Assembly (NCBI GenBank): GCA_030063045.1
Contig: JAQSEB010000082.1
Span: forward strand, 2,728,001-2,792,000
DNA: 64,000 nt
DNA from: Pratylenchus scribneri
Lineage: Eukaryota > Nematoda > Chromadorea > Rhabditida > Pratylenchidae
Direction of reading: 5' to 3'
Shown here: one piece after another, positions 1-10,566 of the stretch
How positions within the stretch are numbered: position 1 is the stretch's first letter
How the letters are laid out: every line of letters begins with the position of its first letter
Program-made: the position numbers and the translations under genes
The notes under the pieces: generated by a model
What the model saw: the letters and a program-made list of their open reading frames with translations, nothing else
Told to the model about the DNA's origin: nothing
Databases searched by the model: none

Positions 1-1517
1 CAATGGTTTACTTATAATATGAAAAGGACATTTTCAATTGGATGGATTTGCCCTCTTCAATTGTTCGCACCAAAATGCCGTGCCATGGTATTGCGCAAGG
101 TCCCCATTGAGCTGATTTTCCGGCACAAAATTCGGCTTGCTTATTCAAACAACGTTCAGCAACTTCATTCTATAATATTTTAATAAGATATTTTTAAATT
201 AAATTTTTCTGAAAAGAGTTAATTTATTCTATTCTTTCAGGAAAGAAATCAACAGGAAAAAGTGCAATTATTCTTTCCGGAAAGAAAGCAATTGGAAAAA
301 GTGCAAATTATTCCTTCCGGAAAGAAGTCAACCGGAAAAGTGCAAATTATTCTTTCCGGTAAGAAGTCAACCGGAAAAAGTGCAAATTTTTCTTTCCGGA
401 AAGAAGTCAATAGGAAAAAGTGTGCAATTATTCTTTCCGGAAAGAAGTCAACCGGAAAAAGTGCAAATTTTTCTTTCCGGAAAGAAGTCAATAGGAAAAA
501 GTGTGCAATTATTCTTTCCGGAAAGAAGGCAATTGGAAAAAGTGCAAATTATTCTTTCCGGAAAGAAGTCAACCGGAAAAAGTGCAAATTATTCTTTCCG
601 GAAAGAAGTCAACCAGAAAAAGTGCAAAATATTCTTTCCGGAAAGATTCTTTCCGGAAAGAAGTCAACCGGAAAAAGTGCAAATTATTCTTTCCGGAAAG
701 AAGTCAACCGGAAAAAGTGCAAATTATTCTTTCCGGAAAGAAGTCACCAGGAAAAAGTGTGCAATTATTCTTTCCGGAAAGAAGGCAATTGGAAAAAGTG
801 CAAATTATTCTTTCCGGAAAGAAGTCAACCGGAAAAAGTGCAAATTATTCTTTCCGGAAAGAAGTCAACCAGAAAAAGTGCAAAATATTCTTTCCGGAAA
901 GATTCTTTCCGGAAAAAGTCAACCGGAAAAAGTGCAAATTATTCTTTCCGGAAAGAAGTCAACCGGAAAAAGTGCAAATTATTCTTTCCGGAAAGAAGTC
1001 ACCAGGAAAAAGTGCAAATTATTTCCTTCCGGAAAAAAAGCAAAATCTCTGCCGATGAAAATCATTCAAATATCCTTTTTTAATTTAAATTTTACACCAA
1101 CATAATCTGCGTTGTTGACCCGATATTGATGGGCGAATGCCATCCCAGACAACATATTTTTAGCATCCAATTGGCCGGGATAACAAATTAGCAATCTGCA
1201 TTATTCCTTGTTTATTTCCGAAAATGGACAAATGGGGTTACTGACCCTTCACTTTCGCAAAGATAGCTATTGGGCAAATGGAATCGAAGGCCAAATGAAC
1301 GAATTTCCTCCTGTCCAGGTTGAAGCATGCATTGATCATTGCTCACATATTCAAGCGACTTTTGGCCATCATTCCCGTCAGTCAACAGTATACTATGAGT
1401 GAATTAAGTTTACACATTTTTAAATTAATGAATTGAAACTAACGGATCATTCTGTTGACTGTTGCTTACAAATACGAAAATGAGAATGAATAGGGAAAGA
1501 TGGATAAATCCACGCAT
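1..1517 (-). pseudogene. Decayed inverted copy of the secreted galectin-type gene, 5' part
   Basis: Three exons match the plus-strand gene at 61222: exon 1 about 1517-1444 (signal peptide starting MRGFIHLSLF), exon 2 about 1392-1096, exon 3 about 169-12. The donor and acceptor positions are the same. Exon 2 is 297 nt here and 295 nt in the other copy. The difference lies in a scrambled stretch near 1200-1240 and puts an in-frame TAA inside the exon, so the copy cannot encode the full protein as read. Exon 3 is still open and close to its partner. The gene continues off the left edge, so later domains cannot be judged. It could also be a mis-assembled or collapsed haplotype. Confidence 0.7.
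236..1035. repeat. 40-bp minisatellite, about 20 units, in an intron of the galectin-like copy
   Basis: The unit of about 40 bp contains the perfect 16-bp palindrome TTCTTTCCGGAAAGAA followed by GTCAACCGGAAAAAGTGC. Units vary slightly (AACCGG, CACCAG, CAATAGG, GGCAATTGG), and some variant combinations recur as higher-order blocks (for example around 501-650 and 760-910). The array lies inside the intron between about 1095 and 170. The long lysine-rich reading frames here are a by-product of the repeat. Confidence 0.95.
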
Positions 1518-1842
1518 GGAAAGATTTTTATTGGGGAATATTAGAGGAAAATTACTTTTTGATATTTTATTTGGTAAAATTTTTATTATTTTTTGGGAAA
1601 TATTTGGAAATAAATAAATGAATGGGGCAAATTGTGGATTCGAATGATGGGCGATTTAAATTATAAAATGAAAAAAAGATGATTAATCCGTTCAAATTGG
1701 ATGCTCTCCTCTATCCCAAATTTTCCCAAATTAACAAATTAAATGTACGTTTAATTTTATGTAAAAACGATGATATCATCATTTCATTTTACCAAAAAAT
1801 TGGAATTAGTATAATATTTACGGTATATGGATGATAAATGGA

Positions 1843-2850
1843 TGGAGCAATAAAATTAAGAAAATATTTAATTTTAATTTATTTATTTTTTTATAATCTT
1901 TTATGACCAAATGAAAATAATTTTTCGGTTGATTTATTTAAATGTTCATATTTTTTGATGTTATGAATGTTATATTATTGAAAAATCTCTCCATTCTTCA
2001 TCAATTCTCCCTTTCACTTTTCAATATCGGCACAAAGCAAAATGCGATGAACATTTCCTTGGGTGTTTTCTTCAAAATTATCCAAATGAATGCGGCATTT
2101 AGTCTAAAAATGCTCTATGCCCTTGGTCCCTCCTCTGCCTTTTCATGATAAAATTTGACATTATCTAATCAAGATAGTAAATTTTCAAATATCTGATTTA
2201 AGAATTGTATTGAGCGCTTCAGTTTGATCCTAGAAAATATACTTTTTTTTAATTTTTTATTTTTCTGAAATAATTTTATCAAATTGCAGTGAAATCGCTT
2301 TCCAATTTCCATTGACCAAAATATTAAATAAAATTTGAAATGAATAAGAATTGGATGGTAAAAAATTAGAAGAAAAAATGATTCTTCGGATTATGATATT
2401 CATTTTGAAAATTTTTTAAATTTGAATAGACAAATTTCTACCTTATAAATAAGGGGAGCGGGACGGGTAGTATCCGCGGATAATTTTCGACCTACAGTCC
2501 CGTTAACCGCACTTTGACTTTCCGCACTATCCGTTATCCGCTTTTTCATTATCCGGTTGCGGATTAACCCTATATAAACTTTATATTCAGTTTATTAATC
2601 TCGTTATAGTTCTTTTTGGATAATTTATATAATTCCTAGACTTCAAATTTATAAATCTCTCTTTCTCTCCCAAATATTACCATATCAATTATCAAAATAT
2701 AAAAAATACGTCACTCATCCGTGAATTTAATAATTTGAGATGATAGATGATTCATTGGTTATTAAATTTACTAATTTAATATATTTTCATTTACATTCAC
2801 CAATAATAAATATCGAAAAATATTTTTTTTCAAATTAATTTCCTTTAAAA
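1843..2850. other. Intergenic, AT-rich
   Basis: No supported gene. It contains the reiterated-word island at 2440-2575. The small open frame at 1942-2148 has no splice context or recognisable motif. Confidence 0.6.
2440..2575. repeat. GC-rich island of reiterated CCGC/GGAT words
   Basis: Abrupt GC-rich patch with repeated TATCCG/CCGTTA/CCGCGGAT words on an AT-rich background. It shows no coding potential and resembles in style, not sequence, the islands near 4440, 7630, 19825, 29700 and 36010. Confidence 0.55.
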
Positions 2851-5800
2851 ATGTCACCAACTTATTCCTGCATAAATAATATTTTTCTGGGTGCCATTTT
2901 TGTTATGATAATTTGCTCAGGAGCCTTTAATCAATCAGCTGATGAAATGTATGTCCCACTAATAAAAATTTATTTATTAATTAATTATTTAAATAATAAT
3001 AAATATATTCATTTTTTTTTTATAAAATTTCGATTTTTTAACAGAATGTACAATACCACAACTAAAATTGAATTACCATTTAATGGGCAATGTTTGGGGA
3101 ACGGAACATTTATGTTCAATGTGGATTTTCGATTGTTTGAATTCAAAGATTTGCTTCTGACAAATAGAGATGCAACAACAAATAACATTGATAAATGCTT
3201 AAGGCATAAAAATAAAATATTCATTTTAAAAAATAAATTATTTCGTTTCAGCTTTTTGTTCTGTTATGAAAGTCCTAGCGAATATGTAAAACCTCAATTC
3301 AAAGTATTTTATTTAAAAAAAAATAATTTTACTTTATTTATAAGATTGCGAATAAAAATAGTAACAAGTTTTGGAATTCATGCCCAGAAAATTTGCTTGG
3401 TTTTAATATTAGTTTATGCCTGAAAGAAGACGATAAATTGAACTTGCACATTTCATTTTCATTCATTGAAGAAAAAATGAGGTAAAATTGAAATATAAAA
3501 ATATACAAAATAATTAATTATATATTTACTTTCAAATAGAATGTTTGGATTACTTCAACACTCGACAATGAATTTTCTTCGAATTCATTTCGAACCAAAC
3601 AATGTTCTAATATTTTATCAAATTGATGATGAGGATAAGGAAGTGGAAAAATTATTTTTGACAAAAGGGGATGGTGATGATAAATATGATATTTATACTT
3701 ATAATGAGGATCGTGATCTTGATAGAGAACGGCAAAATTTTTCATTTTACAACGGAAATAAAATGCTTCTAAAAAAGCTGGTAAAAATATTCTTTAAATT
3801 AATTAATTGATCATAAAAAAAATTTATGGTAATTATAATTATTAATAAATTTAAATTCAGTCTCCATGGCATGTTTTGTTGGATCTTGCTTCAATTTCAA
3901 ATGGCAGTTTTCGAATTCATCACCCAAAAGGATGTGCGGCAAAAATAAATCCAAATAATCAAACAATTTTGATTAATTGCATTCCAAGTATTGAAAAATA
4001 TGTGTCCTGCGAATTTGATAAACCAAATGATGGTATATAGTTTTTTGAAATTTAAACAAATCTTTAGAACAATGTGGGAAAAAATGCCGAAAAAAGTTAA
4101 TAGAGGTTATTTTTTTGAAAACAGTAATAACAAAATATGCAGAAAAATGTAACAACCAAAAAATTCCCATCACTTATTAGAAAATATAAAAATAGGGAAT
4201 AAACAATCTCCAGTTTAAGAACTAAAAATTTGATCATATTATCTATAATATTTTTTTAAATCTGAATACATTTTTCTGCATATTTATCAAATTTTTTTAA
4301 ATTAAAATTTAATTTTTACGAAAATAGAAACATCATAAAGAAGCTTTGATATCGCGTGGGCAAAATATTATAGATGCAACAAAATGGCCATGGATTGTTT
4401 CACTTGTAATTAGTTTAGAACAAAAAACCAGGCATGACCACGGCTACGGCTAAGCCGCGGTTAGCCGCGGCTAGCCGCGGCTACGGGCGGCTAACGGCTA
4501 CAAATTTTGAAAATTTGACGGCTAAAGGGCGGCTAACGGCTATAAATTCATAGCCGCGGTTAGCCGTGGGATAGCCGCCATCCACAAATTTTCTATTTTT
4601 TGGAGATTTTTTCATAAAATTCCCTCCATCAATATTTATTATTATTTTAATTAACAAATTTTTGCCATTATTTTAAAATTTTTGGTAAATAATTTGCAAA
4701 TTTTTCCCAGCGGGATAATTTTTTGCCTATTTTTTCTTTTCTAGACTATTTTTTAAAAAATTTTTTGACCAAAAAATTTTTTTCTAAAATACGGCTAACC
4801 GCGGCTAGCCGCGGGCGGCTACGGCTATAAAATTTCAAAAAATAGGCGGCTACGGGCGGCTACGGCTATGAAATAGCCACGGCTAAAACGGCTACGGCTA
4901 TAGAAAAATTGTAGCCGTGGTCATGCCTGCAAAAAACTGAGAATTATGGTGGCTGGGTGGTACAACCAATGAATGCCAAATGCACTGGTACAATAATTCA
5001 CCCCAATTATGTTTTAACAGCGGCACATTGCTTCGAACATTTGGTAATTCAAATAATTTTCCAATATTTAATGGTATGGAGTAAAATATGATTTTACTAA
5101 TTAAAATATATAAAAACTGCTTATTTGTTTATTCAATTTGACAAAAAAAAATAATCGATATTTGGAGAAATATATATTTTATCTTTACACCTAATAAATA
5201 ATTATTGGCATTAATGATTTATGAAACATTTTTAAATCATTTTTTTCAATTTTATAACTGCTTCTCACAATTTCTAAGGTTACTATTTTTTCGGCACAAA
5301 AATTTCTTTTTTTTTGTCACAAAAAATGCAATAAAAATTATAACAATTTTTTAATCAGTTATATCTTATATTGAATATCCGAATATATTGCTAATAAAAA
5401 ATTGAAAAATTTATTCGTCGTGATAAATTTATAATCTTGATATAATTTGAATTGAAATATAATTATTCTTAATTACCTAAAATAATTTGAATTTTGTTTT
5501 AATTTTAAAAATGGTTTTTTTAAATAATTTTTATAATTTTCTTTCAGCCAAGACTGAAAATAGAGTATAATTCAACACAAATGACTGAAAAGGGAGAGGA
5601 GTATTTGCAAATCATTACATATGAATTACTTGGGGTTAAAATTTATGTTGGGCATTTCGATTTATCCAATCCAACTGTACAAATTAGTGAGGAAAAGCCA
5701 ATAAATGTGATTATCCATGAAAATTCAACGATCAATTCCCCCAGCGTAAACGATATCCCATATATTGATGTGGCTTTAATAAAAGTTTATTGGTTGAAAT

Positions 5801-6624
5801 TTTTTAATAAATTAATTTATAAATTTAGATTTCTGAACCATTGAAATTTAGTGAAAATATTAGATCAATTTGTTTGGCTAATTTTGAATTACAAAATGAG
5901 ACAATTGTTCGCATTTCTGGATGGGGGGATAAAGAGGGTTTGGACTTAAATTAAATGCAAAATATTAATAATATTATTATTATTTTTATAGAGATGGATT
6001 ATGAGGGCTCCAATAGCTTGTAATATATAATTAAAATATTTATATTAATTTTAATCACCTTACATAGAATAAATAATAAAATAATTATTGAATTTGAATT
6101 TAATATATTTTAATTTTAGATTTGCACGTATTCCTGAAGATAATAATATTTTGCAAGAATCTGCGGCAAAAATATTGGATAATGGAGTATGTTTGCCGCT
6201 GGCGATCGAAGCAATTAAAGGGCGATATAGAGGAATTTCGGAAGAAAAATTTCAAGAAATTGCAAATATCGAAAAAGAACTTAACAAATTAAAATATTGT
6301 TTGCAGGGATTGGATAATTCAACAATACAAGGGGTAAATTTAAAAAAATGAATTAAAATACACAATTTATATTTATTTTCACTTTTTAGGGTGATAGTGG
6401 CAGCCCAATGATGTTTTCCATAAATGGAACTTGGTTCAGTTTTGGCATTGCTTCTGGAGGATTTTTAAGGGAATCTTTAGAGGAAGTACCAAAACCAAGT
6501 TGGAAATTTATTTTTATAAAATATTCAAATATTTATTTTAGTGTATTACGCAAAAATTGATGGACACCTTTGTGATTGGATTCAAATAAAGACGGAAGGA
6601 AAAGTGCATTGCAGTGGTTTTTAA
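2851..6624 (+). CDS. Secreted trypsin-like (S1 family) serine protease with long N-terminal region
   Basis: About 15 exons. Exon 1 (2851-2948) encodes a signal peptide (FLGAIFVMIICSGAF). Exons to about 4032 give a Cys-containing region that I do not recognise, followed by a linker with EQCGKKC. The exon at 4328-4405 has an activation-like site, ISRGQNIIDATKWPWIVSL, in place of the usual R-IVGG..PW. The triad is complete: His in LTAAHC (4942-5043), Asp in IDVALIK (5548-5784), Ser in GDSGSP (6390-6498). ICLA and ISGWGD (5829-5937) are also family signatures. The last exon (6542-6624) ends in CDWIQIK before TAA. The intron after exon 2 appears to use a GC donor near 3198. An active secreted endopeptidase is likely; the substrate is unknown. 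Boundaries in the N-terminal third are less certain than in the protease domain. Confidence 0.85.
4435..4930. repeat. Intronic island of reiterated GGCTAGCCGCGGCTA words
   Basis: Lies in the intron between the activation-site exon and the His-motif exon of the protease. Both ends carry dense GCCGCGGCTA/CGGCTACGGG words, and an AT-rich core separates them. The ends are roughly complementary (GGCATGACCACGGCTACGG near 4431 and its complement near 4910-4927), so it may be an inverted-repeat element about 500 bp long. Confidence 0.8.
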
Positions 6625-7061
6625 ATTCGATACACATATATGATATGATTTTAATTTTAACTATTAATAAAGTATTTTTATTAATAAATTAAATTTTAAT
6701 ATTTATGTACAAATGTATTTTAAATCCTGGCAAATTAAAAAAAAATTATTGGACCATTTTTACATATATGTATTCATATTGAAAAAATATTTATTTATAA
6801 AAAAATATTAAAAATGCCTCTAATGGTTCAAGATTTCAGAAGTTTATCCTAGACCTAGACCCATAATTTTATATTCAATCAGTAAATCTTATCAGACATA
6901 TCATTTCATAATTTCTTAAATTTTTTGAAATTTAATATTTCAAAATTTTTTTCATAATATATGCCGAAATTTTTGCATCTCCAGTTATTCCGCAGCCTGT
7001 TTCCTTTTATGCATGCAAATATGTATGGATCAAATTAAAACATTCAAAGATTTGCATTCTA
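6625..7061. other. Intergenic, AT-rich, with a dispersed repeat
   Basis: No gene seen. About 6830-6950 resembles 46005-46100 (shared AGTTTATCCT, AATC..TA.ATCTT and CATCATTT.ATAAT words), suggesting an old dispersed repeat. Confidence 0.5.
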
Positions 7062-7610
7062 TTATGTTTGTGTTTGTATTGGCATTGGCACAACTTGAAT
7101 TACTTTGTGAACACATTTTCCTCTTAATTTCTTCATAGAATTAATAATTGTATCACGATAGGGTTTATTGGTGATAATTCCAATAATTGGATTGAATTGG
7201 AGGCCAACTTTAAAAAATATTTATAGAAACTATCTCTATAATTTTCATTAGATAAAGTTGCACCGAAGCATTCGAATGCCAAATAATTAAAGGGAATATT
7301 GCCTGAAATATTAAAAAAATTAAAAGTAAATTTATTTTCTTTCTTTAATCATTTGCTGTATTTTACTTAATTTCGCTAACATGTAAATTTAAATCCCCAT
7401 TTAATTTTAAAAACTGACTAGTAAAATTAATGTTAAAGTGAGTTGTTTGTTTAATTTCTTCATTCGTTCATTAAATTGGGAACGGAATTTGACGAATCGA
7501 ATCATTTTTATTGCACAAAAACTATTTATACAGAAGAATATTAATGTAGAAAAATACATAAAGTAGGTATATTCGATGGCATATCCTTCCTTAAAAATAA
7601 CAAATATAAA
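7062..7610 (-). pseudogene. Nematode serpentine (7TM) chemoreceptor fragment
   Basis: Only the C-terminal part of a 7TM receptor is present. A transmembrane segment plus third-loop exon (about 7600-7430) includes YFMYFSTLIFFCINSF and KMKKLNKQ-like basic residues (ERMKKLNKQLTLTLILL). The next exon opens with AIFPLIIWHSN, and the tail has FNPIIGIITNKPYRDTI, a typical end of nematode chemoreceptors. Between the last two segments, near 7212-7218, a run of six T must lose one T to keep the frame; as written it hits TAA. No upstream transmembrane exons are seen; a repeat island begins at 7625. A truncated pseudogene is most likely, though the T-run could be a sequencing error. Confidence 0.6.
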
Positions 7611-7624
7611 TTCGAATATATTTT

Positions 7625-7790
7625 GGCGTCTATTTGGCCGGTTTTCGGAAAATTACAAAAAAAAATTGCCGGGCCGGCTTCCGGGCCCGGTTGTATTTTA
7701 AAATATGCCGGGTTCTGGGCACAAAAAAATGGCCCAAAAATCGCCGGGTTTTTCCGGGCCCGGCCCGGTTCCGGACTCTAATAAAAAGAC
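7625..7790. repeat. GC-rich island of reiterated GCCGGGCCCGG words
   Basis: Sharp patch built from CCGGGCCCGG, GGCCGG and TTCCGGG words beside the truncated chemoreceptor. The overlapping open frame at 7634-7954 follows the repeat and is not credible as a gene; an isolated exon-like piece (about 7797-7904) has no partners. Confidence 0.7.
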
Positions 7791-8276
7791 CATACATGAA
7801 TTTGGTGAGTATACAAAGTGAGAGTCATAATATGCATCCATCAATTGTTTGGCGTCAGGAATTGGCTGATCCACCAATTGATGCGCTTGAAGAAATTTAT
7901 AATAGGTTTGGCGTACATTGTTTCCACATTTTTACCATATTTTTTTTAAATTAAGATGCATGTGAAAATAATGATGGAAAAATTTATCGAAATTTTCTTT
8001 TTTATCCTAAAACACTTAAAATTATGTACTATGTATAAATATTTATGTAAATATTTTCAATCTGTTTAACTTTTAAATGGTCGCTTATTCAATTCCACTC
8101 TCGATTAAAAAATTTACCAAAATTAATTACGCCCTAACTTTTTTGTTTTAATAAAATAGCTTTTAAAATATGTAGATAAATTTATTTTTTAACAAATTTT
8201 AAGTGAATGATAATTGCACATTTATTGGTTATGTATTTTATATTTTTCACTTTCATTAATCAATCAATGCTTTTGT

Positions 8277-9139
8277 TTATTTTGTTGGGTCGAAATTCAG
8301 CCGTTCCTCGTTACGCCAATTTGAAAAATTGTGAAGAGTGTACCATTTTCCATCCGGCATTCGCTTCATGGTGGTTATCATATCACCGTATGTGGTCTTG
8401 CCCTCACTGATAAGAAAAAGTAAATTAACAAATAATATTTAAAAAATATTTACCTGGTACAGCTGTATTCACTGACAACGCTGCACATATTCCCTTCGAT
8501 GACAATTTCCTTCAAATCAGTCTGAAAAATTTGTTAATAATTAAAAAATAATATTTTATTGTTTTTCTTACATATCCAAATTTGTATTTGGTATTGGGAA
8601 ATCGGATGAATGCATTCGCATACATTTTTTCGATTGCATCGCGGCCATACACCGGGCCATTGGGCTTAAATTTGGAATAAAAGAATTAAAATATTGAAAT
8701 TAGATTAATTTATATTTTTAAATAATCATTAATTTTGACAAAGTTCCGAATTTGGGATAATTTTTATGCCAAAGAATAGCCCAAAAGTGACCAAATTATA
8801 CAACTTTTTAAAGATTATCTCCAACTAAATTCAATTTATTTAAAGTCATATTTTATTCAAATCCCAATTCATTTTTATGGGCACGAATCGGGCAGTAAAA
8901 ATCTATCCCTTTTTTGGCCAAATTCCTATTTTCCTATTTTCCCATTTTGATAAAAATTGAAGAACGATAATTCTAATTTATTTTTTTCCCTAAAAAATTC
9001 TTACAGCGGAAATGTTTGTTGCCTCCGGTAAAATTGTCTTGGCCAATCGTTTTGCATCGCAGTCAAGGAATGCATCGTCCATTTCTTTCCAAACGGCACG
9101 AATTTCCGCTTCAGCGTTAGCGTTAGAATTAGAGGACAT
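8277..9139 (-). CDS. SnoaL/NTF2-like (DUF4440-type) protein
   Basis: Four exons joined in phase give about 140 residues. Exon 1 begins at the ATG at 9137-9139 (MSSNSNANAEAEIRAVWKEM, then DDAFLDCDAKRLAK). The following exons contain PNGPVYGRDAIEKMYANAF, TDLKEIVIEGN and TTYGDMITTMKRMPDGKWY; the protein ends LNFDPTK. An N-terminal helix with xxW, a D..AxxxxxxxDA turn, a G.dAI motif and a strand-rich end with GKWY is the pattern of the cone-like SnoaL/DUF4440 fold. Length fits. Probably cytosolic, since no signal peptide is seen. Enzymatic or binding role unknown. Confidence 0.75.
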
Positions 9140-10566
9140 TTTTTATTTAATAAGAATATTTTTAAATTAAAATAAATGGAATGTGAATGTGAATGGATAG
9201 ATGAATTTTTTGTAAATTGTTGATATTATTTATAGATAGACAGTAGAAAAGGAGATTATAAATTTTCTGCTGGAAAAGTGACGGGTCATTGTAGTTTGGA
9301 GTTTTTGTACAAATTTTATTGGAGAAATGGGCGGGCGAAGAAGAGAAAATGGTTAAAAATTCTTCTGTAGATTGTAGTTTTTGAACAAATTATTTTATTC
9401 TGACATTTGATGATAAGGGAATGGAGGTGAAAATTTCTGGGAAAAATTTTGTTCCAATTATGGACAATGATCACACATTCGGATGATTTTTTCGAAATTT
9501 TATAAATTTGCTTTAAAGAAATGAAATATTTACACTATTTGATGTGGAATGAAGGAATTGGATTAGATGGTGCAAATATGACATTTTCGAATGACATAAA
9601 TAATAAATTAGTTTCTTAATTGAATTATATTTTTAAAAATTATTTAATTAATGAAAAATATGAGATGATATTCACTATCTGCCAAATTGGCAATTTGCAT
9701 ACATTTTCTTTCTCTCAAAATTTCAATAAAAATGAATTTTAATTTATTTACCATTTTGTTCACTTTTTTGATTTGAAAGAATGTAATTTTGGTTTGAACC
9801 ATTGCGATTCTATTTTTAATATTATATCATACATTCATATTGAAAATGTCGAAAATATAATTGAATAAAATTGTATTTTTATATCCGTTTTATAGTATGG
9901 AATAATTTTGAAAAAAAATTAATCAAATTCATTTCTTCCCAAAAGTAATATTGTTAAGATGATTCAAATTATTAAATTAATTAAAAATTAACTATTTTAT
10001 ATTAATGAATAACATATAAATTGTAAATATAAATTAATCTAAATTAAGAAATTGGATAAAACGGACAATTTTCGGATCACCCATATTTTCATCCCATTAT
10101 GGGTGATGTATTAAGCATAAAATCTGCCAGTTTCTTTGAGTTCAATGAGTGCCACCACTACCAAATAGCATTATTTGCCTCTATAAATTAATTTTTAAGA
10201 TTTAATTGTGAATTAAGAATTAACTTATAAAAGTAAGCCACATTATCAAAGAGTCAATATTTACGACTTCATTTTAAGTTTTTACTCCATTTTTATTTAT
10301 ATTTGCCAATATGTTTTAATTTCATTAAAGGCCACAAATACTTTTCGAATTTGTGGCCTAACAATAAGCCAAATACACCCGAATTTGAAGCCTCCCTTAT
10401 CTTTCCTTTTTCTTAATAATTGAATGGAACCATTCAAGCAATCATCAAATAGAGAATTATAAAAATTTATTATTGATTTTGAATATTCTCCACTCCACAG
10501 TTTAAAATTCCTTTATATTCCCTTCTCATTAATAATAAATTCAATTTTCATATATTTTCGCTTTAA
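9140..10566. other. Intergenic between divergently transcribed genes
   Basis: About 1.4 kb of AT-rich DNA between a minus-strand SnoaL-like gene and a plus-strand nuclear receptor. It presumably holds both promoters. I see no exon-like sequence or clear repeat. Confidence 0.6.

Larger units (their letters stand above)
1..1842. repeat. Left arm of a large inverted duplication
   Basis: The reverse complement of this stretch matches 60884-62155 through promoter region, signal-peptide exon, exon 2, a minisatellite intron and exon 3. The inner boundary lies near the shared TTTACGGTATATGGA motif. Homology reaches base 1, so the arm extends beyond the window. The arms differ mainly in minisatellite length and by scattered substitutions. 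Confidence 0.85.

Noticed and set aside
236..1035. CRISPR-like array of repeats
   Set aside because: Units are contiguous without unique spacers, and the surroundings are clearly eukaryotic with spliced genes.
262..1105. Three overlapping long lysine-rich open frames
   Set aside because: They follow the 40-bp minisatellite, change phase with unit variants, and the region is an intron of the galectin-like copy.
7634..7954. 106-codon Arg/Gly-rich frame
   Set aside because: Its first half is the GCCGGGCCCGG island and its second half drifts into AT-rich DNA.
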